A stretch of DNA of 64,000 nucleotides from Seriola aureovittata. Taxonomy: Eukaryota; Chordata; Actinopteri; Carangiformes; Carangidae. Location of the stretch: the NCBI RefSeq assembly GCF_021018895.1, contig NC_079376.1:21827001-21891000 (forward strand). Direction: 5' to 3'. A program made the position numbers and the translations under genes. Shown piece by piece: positions 36,118-48,123 of the stretch. The stretch's first letter is position 1, and each line of letters starts with the position of its first letter. Under the pieces are notes generated by a model, which was given only the letters and a program-made list of their open reading frames with translations, had not been told where the DNA came from and ran no database searches.

Positions 36118-38399
36118 CTACACGCATTATTTATATTTATGAGTCAGAATTAAGAGTTCATTTGTGAAGACAAAAATAGATGGTAAATGCTACAATGTTT
36201 GGTTTTATTTAGTCTTCAAACAGCACAACACATTTTTCAGGACATTTGATGTGGACATTTCTCTAATAAAATCATGACACCAATACTTTCACAAGGATTT
36301 GAAAATCTTTTTTAACTCCCACACAGCAAAATGCTGTTTTAAGAAATGAATTCATTGGCTATTCAAGTGCTGTACTGAAGTGCAATTGTGAGTTACTTGA
36401 ACTTTGAGTAGGCTATTTCTATTTTCTGCTACTTTATACTCTTAAACAGGAAAAAATCTTTCTTCCTGTTCGTGTTGCTTCACTGCATTCATCTGACAGC
36501 TAAAGGAACCTACTTTGGAAAATGACATGTTTCATGAAAAACAATGTAAAAGAAAATATAATGTAGTACAGTATGTACAATGTATTATTAAAGATCAAAG
36601 CTGTTCCTAACCTGTCAGGCTTCGGACTACTAAACAAAAAACCAGGGTTTAACTGGGGCTCCTTGTCACATTTCATGTTGTCTATGAGTTGTTAGCAATT
36701 CAGCCAAAGTGGCATTTTTCCTCTAAACTTATCCCATAAAAATAATTAAATAAATAATTAATAATTGTTCAAGGCCTGAAGAGCTAAAAATCCCTTATTT
36801 CACAAAAATAAATAAAAATAGAGAAAAGCCCCCCAAAAAACTTGTAATTTCTTCTTCCCTAACCCATTAGTAATTCCACAACGCTCAAGGTTTTTGAAAG
36901 GACTGTGTCCCAAGGTAGGCAGAGATCGGATAAACCCACCTAACTGTATATCAGGTGCTTAAAAGAAGCTCCACCTCCAACATTAAAATGTTACTTGCAT
37001 ATTGATCCATCAATGTAACTTCACTAACTATTGCACTGCTCAGACAGAACAGGAAGCATGTTTCAGTGGTGGCGTGATTGCATTCAGAGTCAATAAAAAG
37101 GTGCGAGTAGACACAAATTCACCCAGGTGGGTGCAAATTTACATGAACATAATTGTGTGAGTGGGAATAGTTTCAACTTCAGTGCAAAATTTGCCCCTAT
37201 CCAGACCTTAATTTGTGCCGGCTCCTGCCAAACAGCATGCGGGAGCTCTCAGAGTGGGACCGGCACCTATTTGATTGGATCCGTCACCTCATTCGTCACT
37301 ATCAAAATCGATGTAATATTTAATGTTATCTTTTCTAAGATCTAATTAATAAAATGAAAGACTGCTCAGTTTTATTCAAGCTTTCAAGTAAGTCATGACT
37401 GTGATACAGTGAGCCAGCATGAACAGCACCGGGACCCTGAAACTGAAGCAGCTAAGTGGAATGCAGCCATCACTCCTTTTATGATTTACACTTTTGCTTT
37501 TCCTATTGTGACCTGTCAAAATGTTTTGGCGAAAGGTCTGTGAAACATCAAGACTGCTGTTAGTACATTATGTTATTATATATCACACAGTGTGTGGATT
37601 CCATACAGTAATGTTTCACTCGTTTGAATCCAAACTACTGTTTTTTTGTTTTTGTCTCTCTCCCACCGGCAGATTAATTGCTTTCACCTGGGCTCCCAGG
37701 TGTAAATCACTCCTTGATTAGAAGGCCGGAGTGAAAACCTGATTCCCCCTACACCCACATCTGCCTCCACCCCACTGTACCACACCATTACGTCCCCTGA
37801 ACACTTCCTCTTCATTCTGACTGACATTCAATTAAAAGTGTAGGTGAGGAATCAGAGAGGGATGCTGACAGACGAGGAATTGGGGGAAGATGGAGCATGA
37901 ATTAACAGCTCTGGGACGTACTTCACTCTGACATCACATTCTGCTGAATCGCAGCATCAGTTAGAAACACATCTATGAACTATCATTAGAGCAGTACATC
38001 AGATTGTGTGGCACACACTTTGCTGATACTTCTGGCACATCTGTTTGGACGTTTTATACAGTAAAAAAAAAAAAACAATTGATATATCAATTAATTATAT
38101 GGTAAGGTTGTAGAGTGAGAATTTTAATTTTCCTAACTGTCAGTTCCAATGAAGCCAAGTTTCTTCAGATAATGACAAATGTAATGTGAAAGGTAAAGCT
38201 CTCCAGCGAGTACAATTCATCAAGTTGTTGGTTTTAAATTGACTGTTGTGCTACTAGAATAACGACGAGTCCTGCAGCCTGAACAATCAAACGGGTCACT
38301 TTCTCAACTCTGATAAGACCCATAAGAGTGTCTCCTGAAATAGTGTCCCTACAGCAGCAGGCAGTAGTAGTTTGGGATAAAATAGGCACTTGCTAAAAG
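36118..38399. other. Unclassified non-coding stretch
   Basis: No gene or classified repeat is recognised in about 2.3 kb. An A-run lies near 38062-38075. Open frames are all under 75 codons. Confidence 0.35.
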
Positions 38400-38648
38400 A
38401 TTAGACAATCTTTGTTGTCATGGTTACAATTATAACAAAGTGGTTAAGTTTGTCAAACAGTCGGGGATAAAAGAAACAACATTAACTGCTACTTTCACAT
38501 GGGGAATCGAACACTCCTCTCCTGTGTCACACCCCGACTTCTTACAAATCCCCACTTTGTCGCTCTTTACTTTTTGTCACCGCACTTTTCCCTTCACTCC
38601 TGTCATAATTACTACGGTCACGAGATGTCGCCTAGCAACAAAACATAA
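38400..38648 (+). repeat. Unclassified dispersed repeat, copy A
   Basis: This block matches 53829-54064 in the same orientation. Shared pieces in order are 'tctttgttgtcatggttaca', 'aaacaacattaactgctact', 'ttcacatgg', 'ctctcctgtgtca', 'gtcacc-cacttttccctt', 'tactac-gtcac-agatgt' and 'caacaaaac'. It has no coding content. Two copies 15 kb apart show that it is an interspersed repeat, possibly a SINE or LINE 3' end. Confidence 0.75.
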
Positions 38649-41600
38649 GTGTGGGTCATAATAAGTTGCTGCAGAGATGACTTATGGGCTCATATTTCAC
38701 AGGAGGACAGTCTGTACAATAACTGCTGCTTTCATACTGATGTGGATGTGGGCCATGCACTGAGATACTTTGTTTCATATAATGGATAATGTGCGTTTGG
38801 CTTTCTTTTGGATGCTTTTCCTTGTGCCTGTTACCCTTCAAACCATTATAAATGCAATGTATCGAGTTGGGAAGGCACTTATGTTTGCTAACTAGCTACA
38901 TGTTACAGTCGACAGCTGTATAACTGTTTTGTAAAATTTTTAGTTGGGCAGGCAAACATTAGAAAACTGGCTAACCTTTGTAGTCAACAGCGCAAACTGA
39001 GGAGAAGATACGTCCGTGTGTTTAAAATGTTTAAACTTGAGCAAACAATAATCCTTGGGCTTTTTGGATTTTCATTAATAAATGTACGAGCGAGAACTAG
39101 AGGGAAATAACTGGAGGTAGAGGGTGAGCTGCACAAAGGCACATCTATAGCTAACATGGTAGCGTAACGTGTGTAGCTTATACATAGAGAACAAAAGTGA
39201 CTCTGGTCCCAAATTCTGTTCCTTTGTTTCAGATGTAAGAAAGATTAATTCAAAATGCTTTTGCCATTTTCAATAACACTAATAAGTAAAAACAACCACG
39301 GTGTGGCATGTGGCTGTTTGTATGTCTTGATATGGCAGTTTTTTGAAAAAACAATCTTACATTGTTAATACTTAGTTTGAGTATTTCTGGTTTTTATTGG
39401 CCTTTAACAAGGGAAGGTTTCAAGATTTCACTTTCTTCTTAGAATATGGAAAGTAAACTCCAGGACCCATCTCATTTTTTCAGAAAGACCGATGAAAGAA
39501 ATGATGAATAAGAGATTGCAGAAGCATGTGGGAAGGAAAGTATCCTGGATGTGATGTGAGAACTCCAGCTCTCTTTTCACTGTTTGGGGTAAATTAACAT
39601 GGACCGCACATCACTCAAGGCAAAAACTGAATCATTTCTGTTTAAACACAACAGGATTTCTTACAGGAGGAAATCCTGTAAGAAATGTATCACTGAACAA
39701 CAAAAATGTATTTAGTAGACTACATATCTAGAAGCAGGAGAAAAATAATATACATTATAAAAGGTGATACCTTCAAACATTTTTCTTCTTTCATTCTGCT
39801 ACTGGAATGTGATACAGTAATGTCCCACAGCACTCCAGCTGAGACTCTGGACACTTTATATTTTATACAACAGATCTCAGTAATTAGATCAGAATGCATT
39901 AATAAACCCCAAGATTCTTTGAGTTTTACTTCATATCACTGGCAAGGATGAAAGAAGTAAAAGCTAAGCGGTGTCAAATTCTTCAAAGAAGCAACTCGTT
40001 TTTGAAAGAAGCCCTCACATGTCCATCTAAGACAAGGAACTATGAAAGGAAGAGAACTTGACAGAAGAGAGAGAAGCAACAGCAGCACAGACAGAGTATG
40101 AATGACCAGGTGAAGTCCTGATGGATGTTCCATTAGGCTTCTGACATCTGGATGAAAAACAAGGACATCGTGATCTCCTCCACTGCACTGAGAAAGCCTT
40201 CCCAATCACCTGAATCACAAGTGTTCATTAGAGACATAACAAATTATTTATCATCTGTCAAAAGTGGCTGGGGATGTTAACAAGAAAAATAACTCCAAGT
40301 AATAAGTGTATGATTCTCTGTAGCCCTTATCCTCAAGTGTTTCAATATACATGTTAATAAACTGTGATGAAGTGATATATAATACAAGTCCAGAATGTCT
40401 TGTCCTTTTCTCATGCTGACACATGGGGGATGCGATCATACACAATAAAACGTGAAATGCAAATATAACAGGCCAGAATCAAATCCCGCTTTCAGTACCA
40501 TGGATAGCGCCACTCAGCCAGCAATGCCAAAACACTATAAACTTCAATGTTTAATAGAGAATAATCTCAAAATTCAATAGCACAATGTGCTGTTAACATA
40601 AAAATAAATAGGCTATTGTCACAGGAGCATGAGCGATGGCAATATAGATTGTTCCATAGTCAGACTGGCCATCCGAAGTACCGAGGGAAATCTATGTGGG
40701 TCGCCACATCAGTAGCCATTAAGTTTTTACCAACCCTCTCTGTGTGCTTGTCATGCATTCTTTGACAGCATACCACATGTGTGTTCTGAGACAGGGCTCA
40801 TGTATGTAATCAGACAGAAGGCAATGCGCAAGGCTTCATAGATGCAGGGAAATACATTTAATAATAATAATTGATAATTAAAAAAAAAATAAAATAAGAC
40901 AGATTAAGATTGCATACAATCAAGTAAAAAGCATTTTTCCTTAAGACAAAATCTGAATTTTCTTTTTCGGATGAGTGTACACTCTTCTATTAAATGGCAC
41001 CTCGGCTCTGGGGCAAACAGCACTACAGAACCTTTTCCCCAACAGATGCAAATGCACCACAGGTTTTGATTACGCCGGGATGCCAAAGCATCTTCCCTAC
41101 AAATTATTTCTACACCAGGCTCAACCAAGACGTTTCCTCTCTTCCAAATGTATCAAACAAATAACAGAAACTCCAGCAACCGGAAATGAGACAAAACACT
41201 TACTGCAGCACGTCGGCACAGCAATAAAACACCTGTGAAGAAATGAATGCTCTGCTAGATTGCCCCCGGTCAGATCTAACTAGGATCCTGCTGCCCAGGA
41301 TCTAATGCAGGTAATGTGCCGACTATTCATGTGCCTAACACAACACCACGTCAAACCATCCCTTTAAGTTGCAGTGTGTTGTGCTGTCAGGGCCACTGTA
41401 GTAATTCTCATTTCACACACAAAAAACAAAAGAAAATAGGTGGAAAATTTGTTGGACAAAGGAAATGTTAGGCTTAGGCTTGACTCTGAATTGTGAGATC
41501 GGGCTCGATTTTCATAATTTGAGCTAAATGCTTTATTAAGAATGTCAATATGCTAAAGTATGGCTGAGCAATTACTGAGCCACATTGCTAGCATGGTTAA

Positions 41601-42887
41601 GGCATGGTCACATGTCCTTTTTCACTCTACTGTATGTACAGTGGGCATTTTCTACAGTGCCAGAAGTATTTATGGTGTCTTTATGAGGTACAAATATTGC
41701 CTAATATGGTTAGCTCACTGATTCATATGTGAAAACTTCAGGATCGATTTCCCAGAATCCATTTGTCTTTAACATTTGTCAGTAATATGGCTGGTTTACT
41801 CATGTAAAACAGGAACATACTGTAGACAAGCATATTATTAGGTCTATACATGTTGAGTTGTTCATCAACGCTGCCTTCCTCTCATAAAACTGGATGTTAT
41901 AATCCTATAATGTCTGTGGATTTTTAGATCAATATTAATTACACTGGAGTTTACTTCTGCAATAGCATGACAGATAACATTATTTGCACATAACCAGATT
42001 TTCATGATGTACACTGACAAAGAGTAAATGGCTTAGATCACTGTGATATGGATATGTTGCCAGCATGGCACTGTTTGTTTACTGTCAGATAAGATCACAT
42101 TTTATTAGAAACAATAGCATGAAGTAGCGAGCAAAATCAAATTATGTTCAACATTGTGCTGCAGAGATAAATATCCTGCAGTCAGCAGCTCTTTGCATCA
42201 CATTAATTCTTTGGCAAAGATTAGCGTTATGTGTACAGGAAAGTAAAGTCGAGTCGTTTGTCTTCGAATTGGACCCTTCACTAGGAATTAATTGTTCTCC
42301 ATATGCAGAAGAATAGCAAAGAATCTGACTCTGTCTGGACTTCATTTGTTATAATTACTATGTCCAAAAAAAAAAAAAACAGAAGAGAAAATATTCTGAT
42401 GTGTTGGATAATTTGAACCATTCATCAACTACTGCTGCAGTCAAACTGCTTGCCAGCTCTACTAACTGAAGTGGAAGTAGACCAGAGCCACAGAGTTCAA
42501 ATTCAATTGTAGAGTTGGTATAGGCACTTTGTAATATTATTGTTATTTTATATATTGTCATTGTTCCAGTAGAAACATCATGTTCCTGTGTTGTATAGGC
42601 AAAATGACTGAATTAATACCTACATCTTTGTTTCAGCGATTCAGGTATCTGGTGTTGTGGTCATCAGTGGGAAAAACAAGCAAGCCAATAATAAATGTCA
42701 TATTCTTCCGCCAGACCAATGCACAAGAAACATAGATGTGATCAACACAGTTCATTGGAAGTTGAAAGCCATTTTTATCATTTAAATTGTTTACATCCAT
42801 GTTTGACTCCTGTCTTCTTCTACCTCCCCTCTGCTGGGACATTGCTGCGCAGACTGCTGCTGTCATTTAGCAGAATGGCTTGAAACT
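38649..42887. other. Unclassified non-coding stretch
   Basis: No gene is recognised in about 4.2 kb. There is an A-run near 40879-40889 and another near 42366-42379. The open frames at 39936-40205 (minus) and 40975-41238 (plus) have no motif. Confidence 0.35.
39656..39686. repeat. Short perfect hairpin
   Basis: Two 13-base arms ('atttcttacagga' and its reverse complement) are separated by five bases. It is an exact stem-loop of the kind that arises by template switching; no T-run follows and there is no reason to call it a terminator. Confidence 0.85.
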
Positions 42888-42953
42888 GGTGCTATGTCAA
42901 ACACCTGGACACACTTTCCCATTAAGGTGTGTCCAAACTTTTGACTGATATTA
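42888..42953. mobile_element. Near-collapsed Tc1/mariner remnant: two inverted ends back to back
   Basis: The right part 'aaggtgtgtccaaactttt' plus 'gactgatatta' is the classic outward end of a fish Tc1-like element. The left part 'gctatgtcaaacacctggac' plus 'acactttcccatt' is a diverged copy of the same end in opposite orientation. The two ends meet with almost nothing between them, leaving a ~66-bp near-palindrome. The right end finishes close to a TA, as expected for a Tc1 target. No transposase remains. Confidence 0.75.
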
Positions 42954-43214
42954 TGTGAATATACTATATGTGAATCACTTCACTTGAGTGCTTGTGTATG
43001 AGACATGCACAATGGGGACCCACTTGTAACATCAATGTTCCATAGCACTGCTAGTGGTGAAAAACAGGGGGCCTTTAACTGATTATATCTTTAATTGCAC
43101 ATTAAAATGCATGACCATGGACTGCTATGGAGCAACATGCTTCAACATTGTTTGCTTGTGCTATTTCACCCTTAACACTGTCCATGAAGCTGTAACAGAT
43201 GTACTTAGTAGTTC

Positions 43215-43345
43215 TCCTCTCTCAGGCTTCTCTCTGGAGCTCTAGCAACAGGTTTGGTGAGCCAATCAGAGGAGAGGCTCTGAGTCTCTCTCCTGATTGG
43301 GTGACTGATTGGCTGGCTGACTATCTGAGTGATCGAATAAAAATA
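43215..43345 (-). repeat. Unclassified dispersed repeat, partial inverted copy of 50640-50745
   Basis: The reverse complement of 50640-50745 matches this block through 'ggagctctag-aaca', 'gtgagccaatcagaggagag', 'gctctgag' and 'tgagtgatc'. Compared with that copy, some positions differ and an extra 'actgattggctggctgac' stretch is present. It contains no gene. Confidence 0.65.
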
Positions 43346-46302
43346 TAGCAAATCTGAGGTATATACTCAGAGAAACCAGATAGCCACACAGATTTGTACA
43401 TGTGTTCAAGTGGCGGAGTCTAATTCATTAGTGCTGTCACTTCAGCCGCTGAAGGTTTTGTCCAAGCAACAGATCAAAGGCATTCACCTCCGTTGGCCAC
43501 TTCCTGCTTTTGTAGTATAATCTCATTAGTGAAAGGAAGGTGAAATATTAGCCAAAGCTGCAGTGTAAGAGCATCGGAACATGAGTTAGCTATTAGGGAC
43601 ATTTTCAATGGATCACTTATAATATTTTAATATTATTAGTGCCTCACTGCCTGCTGCACATTTCTACTTCACCATTAGTTTTTTTTTGGTGCTGTCCAAG
43701 TCTCTGACCCAAATTGTTGTAATAAATCCTGTCCCAGAGCTGGTGGAGTCCATTTACTCTATTCTCTCTGTATGATGGAGCATTTCATCAGGTGAGAGAC
43801 TTGGGGAGAGGCCAGCATATTTATCCCACGCTCTTTTCCCTCTGACAGGCTGAGAAGCCGGTGACCCGTCACACTATGTACATTGTCGATGACACTGACC
43901 AAGCACAGCAGGCTGCAGACAACCTGAAATCAGAGGGCAGTCTTACTCCCCAGTCGTCACATAGGGACACTGGGTCAGGGCCCTTTAGCATCACTTTATA
44001 ACGCACCGGGTGCCCCTTTAATGTCATTTTTCAATGTGCGGGGTAGTCTGATAGACTTCAAATTCACTCTGATGTATATGGGGCAAGACCACATTATGAC
44101 TGAAGTCACAGTGAACTTTTTCTGCATTAAACCAGAACACAGTCTTAGCCACAGACAACAGTCTGGATGTGACCCCCACTCTCTGCTGTGTACGCCTGCC
44201 ACAACTACCTGCACTGTTGTTCATAAATGTAGCACTTCATTCATTCCAAAAATATGTTGCCTCTGAATATGATCCAGTTTCTTACTAAACGTATTTGGTG
44301 TTGCAGTTCAGTCGTATGGAATCGTTATTTGCAGGATACTGTAGCGCACTCTGCATGCTGAAAAAAAGACACTAAAGGGACTAACCCACTGTGTTAAAAA
44401 GTGCAAAGGGGTCCTGACCAAGTGTCTGTATTTTTACACCAAAATTAGCAGGTAGAAGGTTTTTTTAAACGTGGCTACACCTGCTAAAAAAATGATGATT
44501 AACACCTTTATCCACTTGCCTGTTCAGACTGAGGACATACACAAACTGCAAGGAGTGATGTCACCACATGCAGTTACAGAGGACACACACACACACACAG
44601 ACAAAAAGAGAGAGAGTGAGCTGTCACTAGGAACACACTGGGTGCGTGGTGTGAGCGTGGTGGCTGCGGACATGATGATTTACAGATTAGAGCGGACACA
44701 CACTGGCTGTGTCTCACGCGTCGCGCCTGCGTGGCGTGATCTAAAGATTCGTCCTGTTTTTCCGGATGGAACGCACGTCTCTCTCTGCAGAAACAGACAG
44801 AGAAGAGACCTGTTGATAGTCATATTGACATCATACAAGCAACATAACATGAAACTGACACCTTCCACTATAGTTGTCTATGTGTAGGCTGAATCTGAAT
44901 ATGATACAGAAAAAAATATATATACTATATTTTAACCATGCTAGCAGCTGCATGTGGAGACGGTGACACTTGCTGTCAAAAATGATTCTGAAATTAATTA
45001 ATAAATAAGAGGAATCCAACATTTCAGCAACCTGGAAACCCTTTGTAGAGAGACAGAGCTGCAGCCACAACGTTGAGCATTGTGTTACCGTCGTCAGCCA
45101 CCGTGTGCGACGCTTCAATTGGTCATTGTGTGTTTTTAAAAACTTATTTCGGGGCTGCAGCTCACTCTTCCATCCTCGAGCACAGTGTAGCCATGGTGTT
45201 TCTGATGTAACAGCACCGTGCTGGACAGGTGACAGGTATGTCAACAGCGTTTGAGCTCTGAAAGACGTCACAGCAGGGGTGCAAAATTAGTTTGTTCACC
45301 CACATGTTTTTACATCAGCATCTACTGCAGACTCATTTGACCCAGGTGTGAATGTTAATTTTAGCCTTTCACGTTGCTGACAAAAGCCTGACGTTAGTGG
45401 GTCTTAACAGCTGTTTTGACCAGTGGAAAAAGGGCTTATGTGACGAGGAGTGACTATGACTGGGAAATCAGTGACCCTGTGTTTAAGTTATGATCCACAG
45501 CAAACTGGTAATGTATTCCTAAATCAAAGTGGAGAAATCAGCCCAGTGTCTCAGGAGAGATGACTCCTGCAGGACTGAGCTGAGAGGAGCATCGGAGAAA
45601 ATCCCTCCAACATTTGAGGAATTTCAATTGCACACATAACATGACAAACGCCTTTCCCTTCCTGTTGATGAACCTCAGGCAAAATCAGCAGTGCTCAAGA
45701 CACAGCCTGCGGGTGTATGCATGCCCTTGATGTTAACAAAACTGCATACAGTGTCTAGTGGTGGTAATGGTGGCTGGCTTTTTCCAGACAAACTGCAGTT
45801 TGAATTGTATTACACGCACAGGAGGAGACAAGACATTGATGGTGACAGACCACACGAGGAAGAAAAAAAAAAGTTAGAAGCCACTATCCTCTTGGGTGCT
45901 GATGCATGGAGAGAGGGTCTCCATGCCTTTGTGTTACATTGTATCACAAGCTCGTCATATTCAGGCAAATGTCAAGAGAGCAGAAACCGATCAGGAGGTA
46001 TATCCACTGTGGATATGATGTACAGTTCAGTTCAACCTGACTATAATCAGCTAAATACCAGTAAACCTCATTGTAAATATGGTTTCATTTCTATGGTTTC
46101 TATCTATCTTATCTGTGAGGCATAACACATGTAATGTTATTTTATCTTTTAATTATATCACTCTTTTGGCCCATTACTTTCCCTTTCTTCCCTCAACTCA
46201 CAAATATAAGATATAATCTTATAAAATATAAGATAATAATAATTTTCAAAATCCATGTCACAAAGTGATTGACAAAGGAAGCAATAAAATCGACAAAGTT
46301 TC
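43346..46302. other. Unclassified non-coding stretch with the longest chance ORFs
   Basis: Three frames of 138-146 codons occur here: 44471-44887 plus, 44831-45271 minus and 45691-46125 plus. The first crosses a small CA repeat (44582-44599), the second overlaps it on the other strand, and none shows a domain, signal peptide or conserved motif. Frames of this size are expected by chance in 64 kb. The block at about 44395-45275 has several GC-rich patches and looks like an old transposon, but I could not find its ends. Confidence 0.35.
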
Positions 46303-46490
46303 AATGGCGGGGCGGTAGGACGTGTGCCACAGTCTTAGTCCTAACCGCAGCGGCCATGGGTTCGAGTCTCGCGGCCCTTCGTTGCATGTCATTCCCCCTC
46401 TCTCTCTCCCTGACCGTCTTGCCTCTCTCTCACTGTGCTCTCACAATGAATAACTTAGGGTTCAAAGACAATAAAAACAGATAAAACAAT
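46303..46490 (+). mobile_element. tRNA-derived SINE, plus strand
   Basis: A tRNA-like head starts near 46303 ('ggcggggcggtaggacgtg') and carries a good B-box, 'gggttcgagtctc', at 46358-46370. The body that follows ('cgttgcatgtcattccccct') is the diagnostic post-tRNA segment of an abundant fish SINE, followed by CT-rich sequence and an A-rich end. The A-box is weak. It is a retrotransposed element, not a tRNA gene: the tRNA part cannot fold as a full cloverleaf. Confidence 0.75.
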
Positions 46491-46571
46491 TAAAATGATT
46501 AGGTGTATATAAAACCTATACAGGGTAGTTTTAAGAGGAATAAAATAAATAATTAATTCAAATTTTAATGC

Positions 46572-46597
46572 AAATAAAGTTTGATTGATTGATTGAC
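46572..46597 (+). mobile_element. LINE-type 3' tail
   Basis: The end 'aaataaagtttgattgatt' plus further GATT units is the TTGAT-type tail of L2-like LINEs or the SINEs that borrow it. The AT-rich ~80 bases before it show no LINE coding motif. It may be the true 3' end of the SINE upstream or of a separate LINE fragment. Confidence 0.5.
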
Positions 46598-46984
46598 ATC
46601 ATTAATGGCATACATCACCTGACAAGAAGGTGAGCACACGCGGACAGTTACTACGCAGACATATCTGTCTGCAGACAGGAAGTTGTCTTCCATTATCTCT
46701 GTACGGTTTTGTTTGCTTGACCACATTTCTAATTATTTTGCTTGTGTTTTTGAAAATGAATGTATGCATGCTACAGGTACAGCTAGAATAAATGTGGCGA
46801 GCTGAGCAGAGACACTGCCTCTCATTCATTTTCATTTAGAAAGGGTAAAACCCTCATGAGGAGTCTAACAGCCTTTTGTTAGCATAAAACATTTGTTAGA
46901 CCAGGGCCAAGGGAACTCTTTGGCCAAACCGTCACTCAATCATTTTCTACATCAACCCCGATGATGTGTGCAGGGATGTAACAA
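46598..46984. other. Unclassified non-coding stretch
   Basis: No gene or repeat is recognised. Confidence 0.35.
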
Positions 46985-47335
46985 GGGTGTTAGCACAGTG
47001 TTAGTGTTACAGAAATTGTTGGATATTTTGCTCCTCTCATTTGTCTTCTTGCCAAAACTACATCCATAGCATTCCTCCATTTAGCATAGTGCTGAGCTCC
47101 AACCAGAAGGCAAGTAGCCTAGCTTAGCATAAAAGACTGGAAAAGGGGAAAGAGCTAGCCTGGCTGTCTCCAAAGTTCAGAAATACACCCCTCTGAAGCT
47201 CACATAAAAGCAGGTATCTTGTTTATTCAATCCATGTATGATAAATGCAAAAGCTACAAACTCTTTAAGGTGAGTTATGTGCTGTAACTACTTCTTGGTG
47301 AACAGTGGGTCGGTCAGTAAATGGGCCGTAGGGTT
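46985..47335 (+). repeat. Common percomorph interspersed repeat
   Basis: The motifs 'gcttagcataaaagactgga', 'agctagcctggctgtc', 'tctgaagctcaca', 'tttattcaatcc' and 'gtgctgtaactacttcttgg' appear in the order of a very abundant non-coding repeat of spiny-rayed fish. There is no coding content. Identification is from memory of the motif order; ends are approximate. Confidence 0.55.
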
Positions 47336-48045
47336 AGAAACTATTAAATACACAGAACAAGATGGTACTTGGTATTGCGTTCATCATTATTGTGCTCACA
47401 GCAATTTCTTGCTTTGCCATCAATTTTTCCATAAAGCTGAATAAATATAAAATAAAGATATCAAAATTGGCTCCGTTGACAATTGCAGATCACTGAGAAG
47501 ACCTTTTGCTGACCCCTTCATCGCAGAGCTTCTCGCTGTTTTCTGACGAGTCAAGATGTGGCACTAACAGTTTGTAATCTCTCTCTGGAGAGATCACAAG
47601 CCCTCCCATGGGTGGCCATTAGAGAGCTGCAGGTCTAAACTTAAAGGGGTGTTTGCCACCTGTGATAAGAGTGAGAGCATAATGACATGATAAAAATGTG
47701 AAGGACTGAGTATCTGTTCATTTGATATTCATAATAAAATCTAGAGAATTTATTCCAAGTGAGGATGAAATGGGGTATTTATATTCAGCAGCCATTACAG
47801 CTGGTGATATAAACAATTTCAGCTTGGTAAACATGATTTAGTGCTGGATGCGGCAGCTCCATTATTGATATTTTATGGAGCCCCGCAACAGGTGTGTTTG
47901 TCCAGATTAATTATGAATTGGCAGTGACACTATGTTTGTTACCTCCACATGTTTTACTGTTTTATCTGAGGCTAGGGACAGATGTGTCACATTAAACAGC
48001 TTGAAGGCCTCATTAAATTAAAACGTCTCCTTTCTCTTTCTGCAG
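47336..48045. other. Unclassified AT-rich stretch upstream of a candidate exon
   Basis: No gene is recognised. From 47690 to 47990 the sequence is AT-rich with several TAAT/ATTA cores, and ends in a strong pyrimidine tract and AG at 48028-48045. It could be intron sequence. Confidence 0.35.
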
Positions 48046-48123
48046 GCCGTGTTTTGTCGTTCATGGGGCTGCCGTGTCATATGATTTGGTGCATCAGAGG
48101 CGTAAGGTGGTCTCCTTCCTCAG
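48046..48123 (+). other. Candidate host-gene exon, 78 bp, product unknown
   Basis: A strong acceptor ('cctttctctttctgcag', ending at 48045) precedes 78 bases with GC of about 56 percent in otherwise AT-rich DNA, followed by a donor 'cag|gtgaat' at 48124. One frame is open across the whole segment: after one leading base it reads PCFVVHGAAVSYDLVHQRRK then VVSFLR, with two bases left for the next exon. The length is a multiple of three, so the exon would be skippable without a frame change. I do not recognise the protein. The other two frames either contain a stop or look less protein-like. No partner exon is identified in the window, so it may be one exon in a large intron or a chance match. 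Confidence 0.3.

Noticed and set aside
44831..45271. The longest open frame in the window (146 codons, minus strand), overlapping another of 138 codons on the plus strand
   Set aside because: No motif, domain or signal peptide; overlapping frames on both strands cannot both be real and lengths near 140 codons are expected by chance in 64 kb.
45691..46125. 144-codon plus-strand ORF
   Set aside because: The protein reading has no recognisable family, contains an AAAA-rich run and shows no splice or promoter context.
46303..46380. Possible functional tRNA gene
   Set aside because: The B-box is good but the A-box is weak, the sequence cannot fold as a full cloverleaf, and the body is that of a known SINE type.
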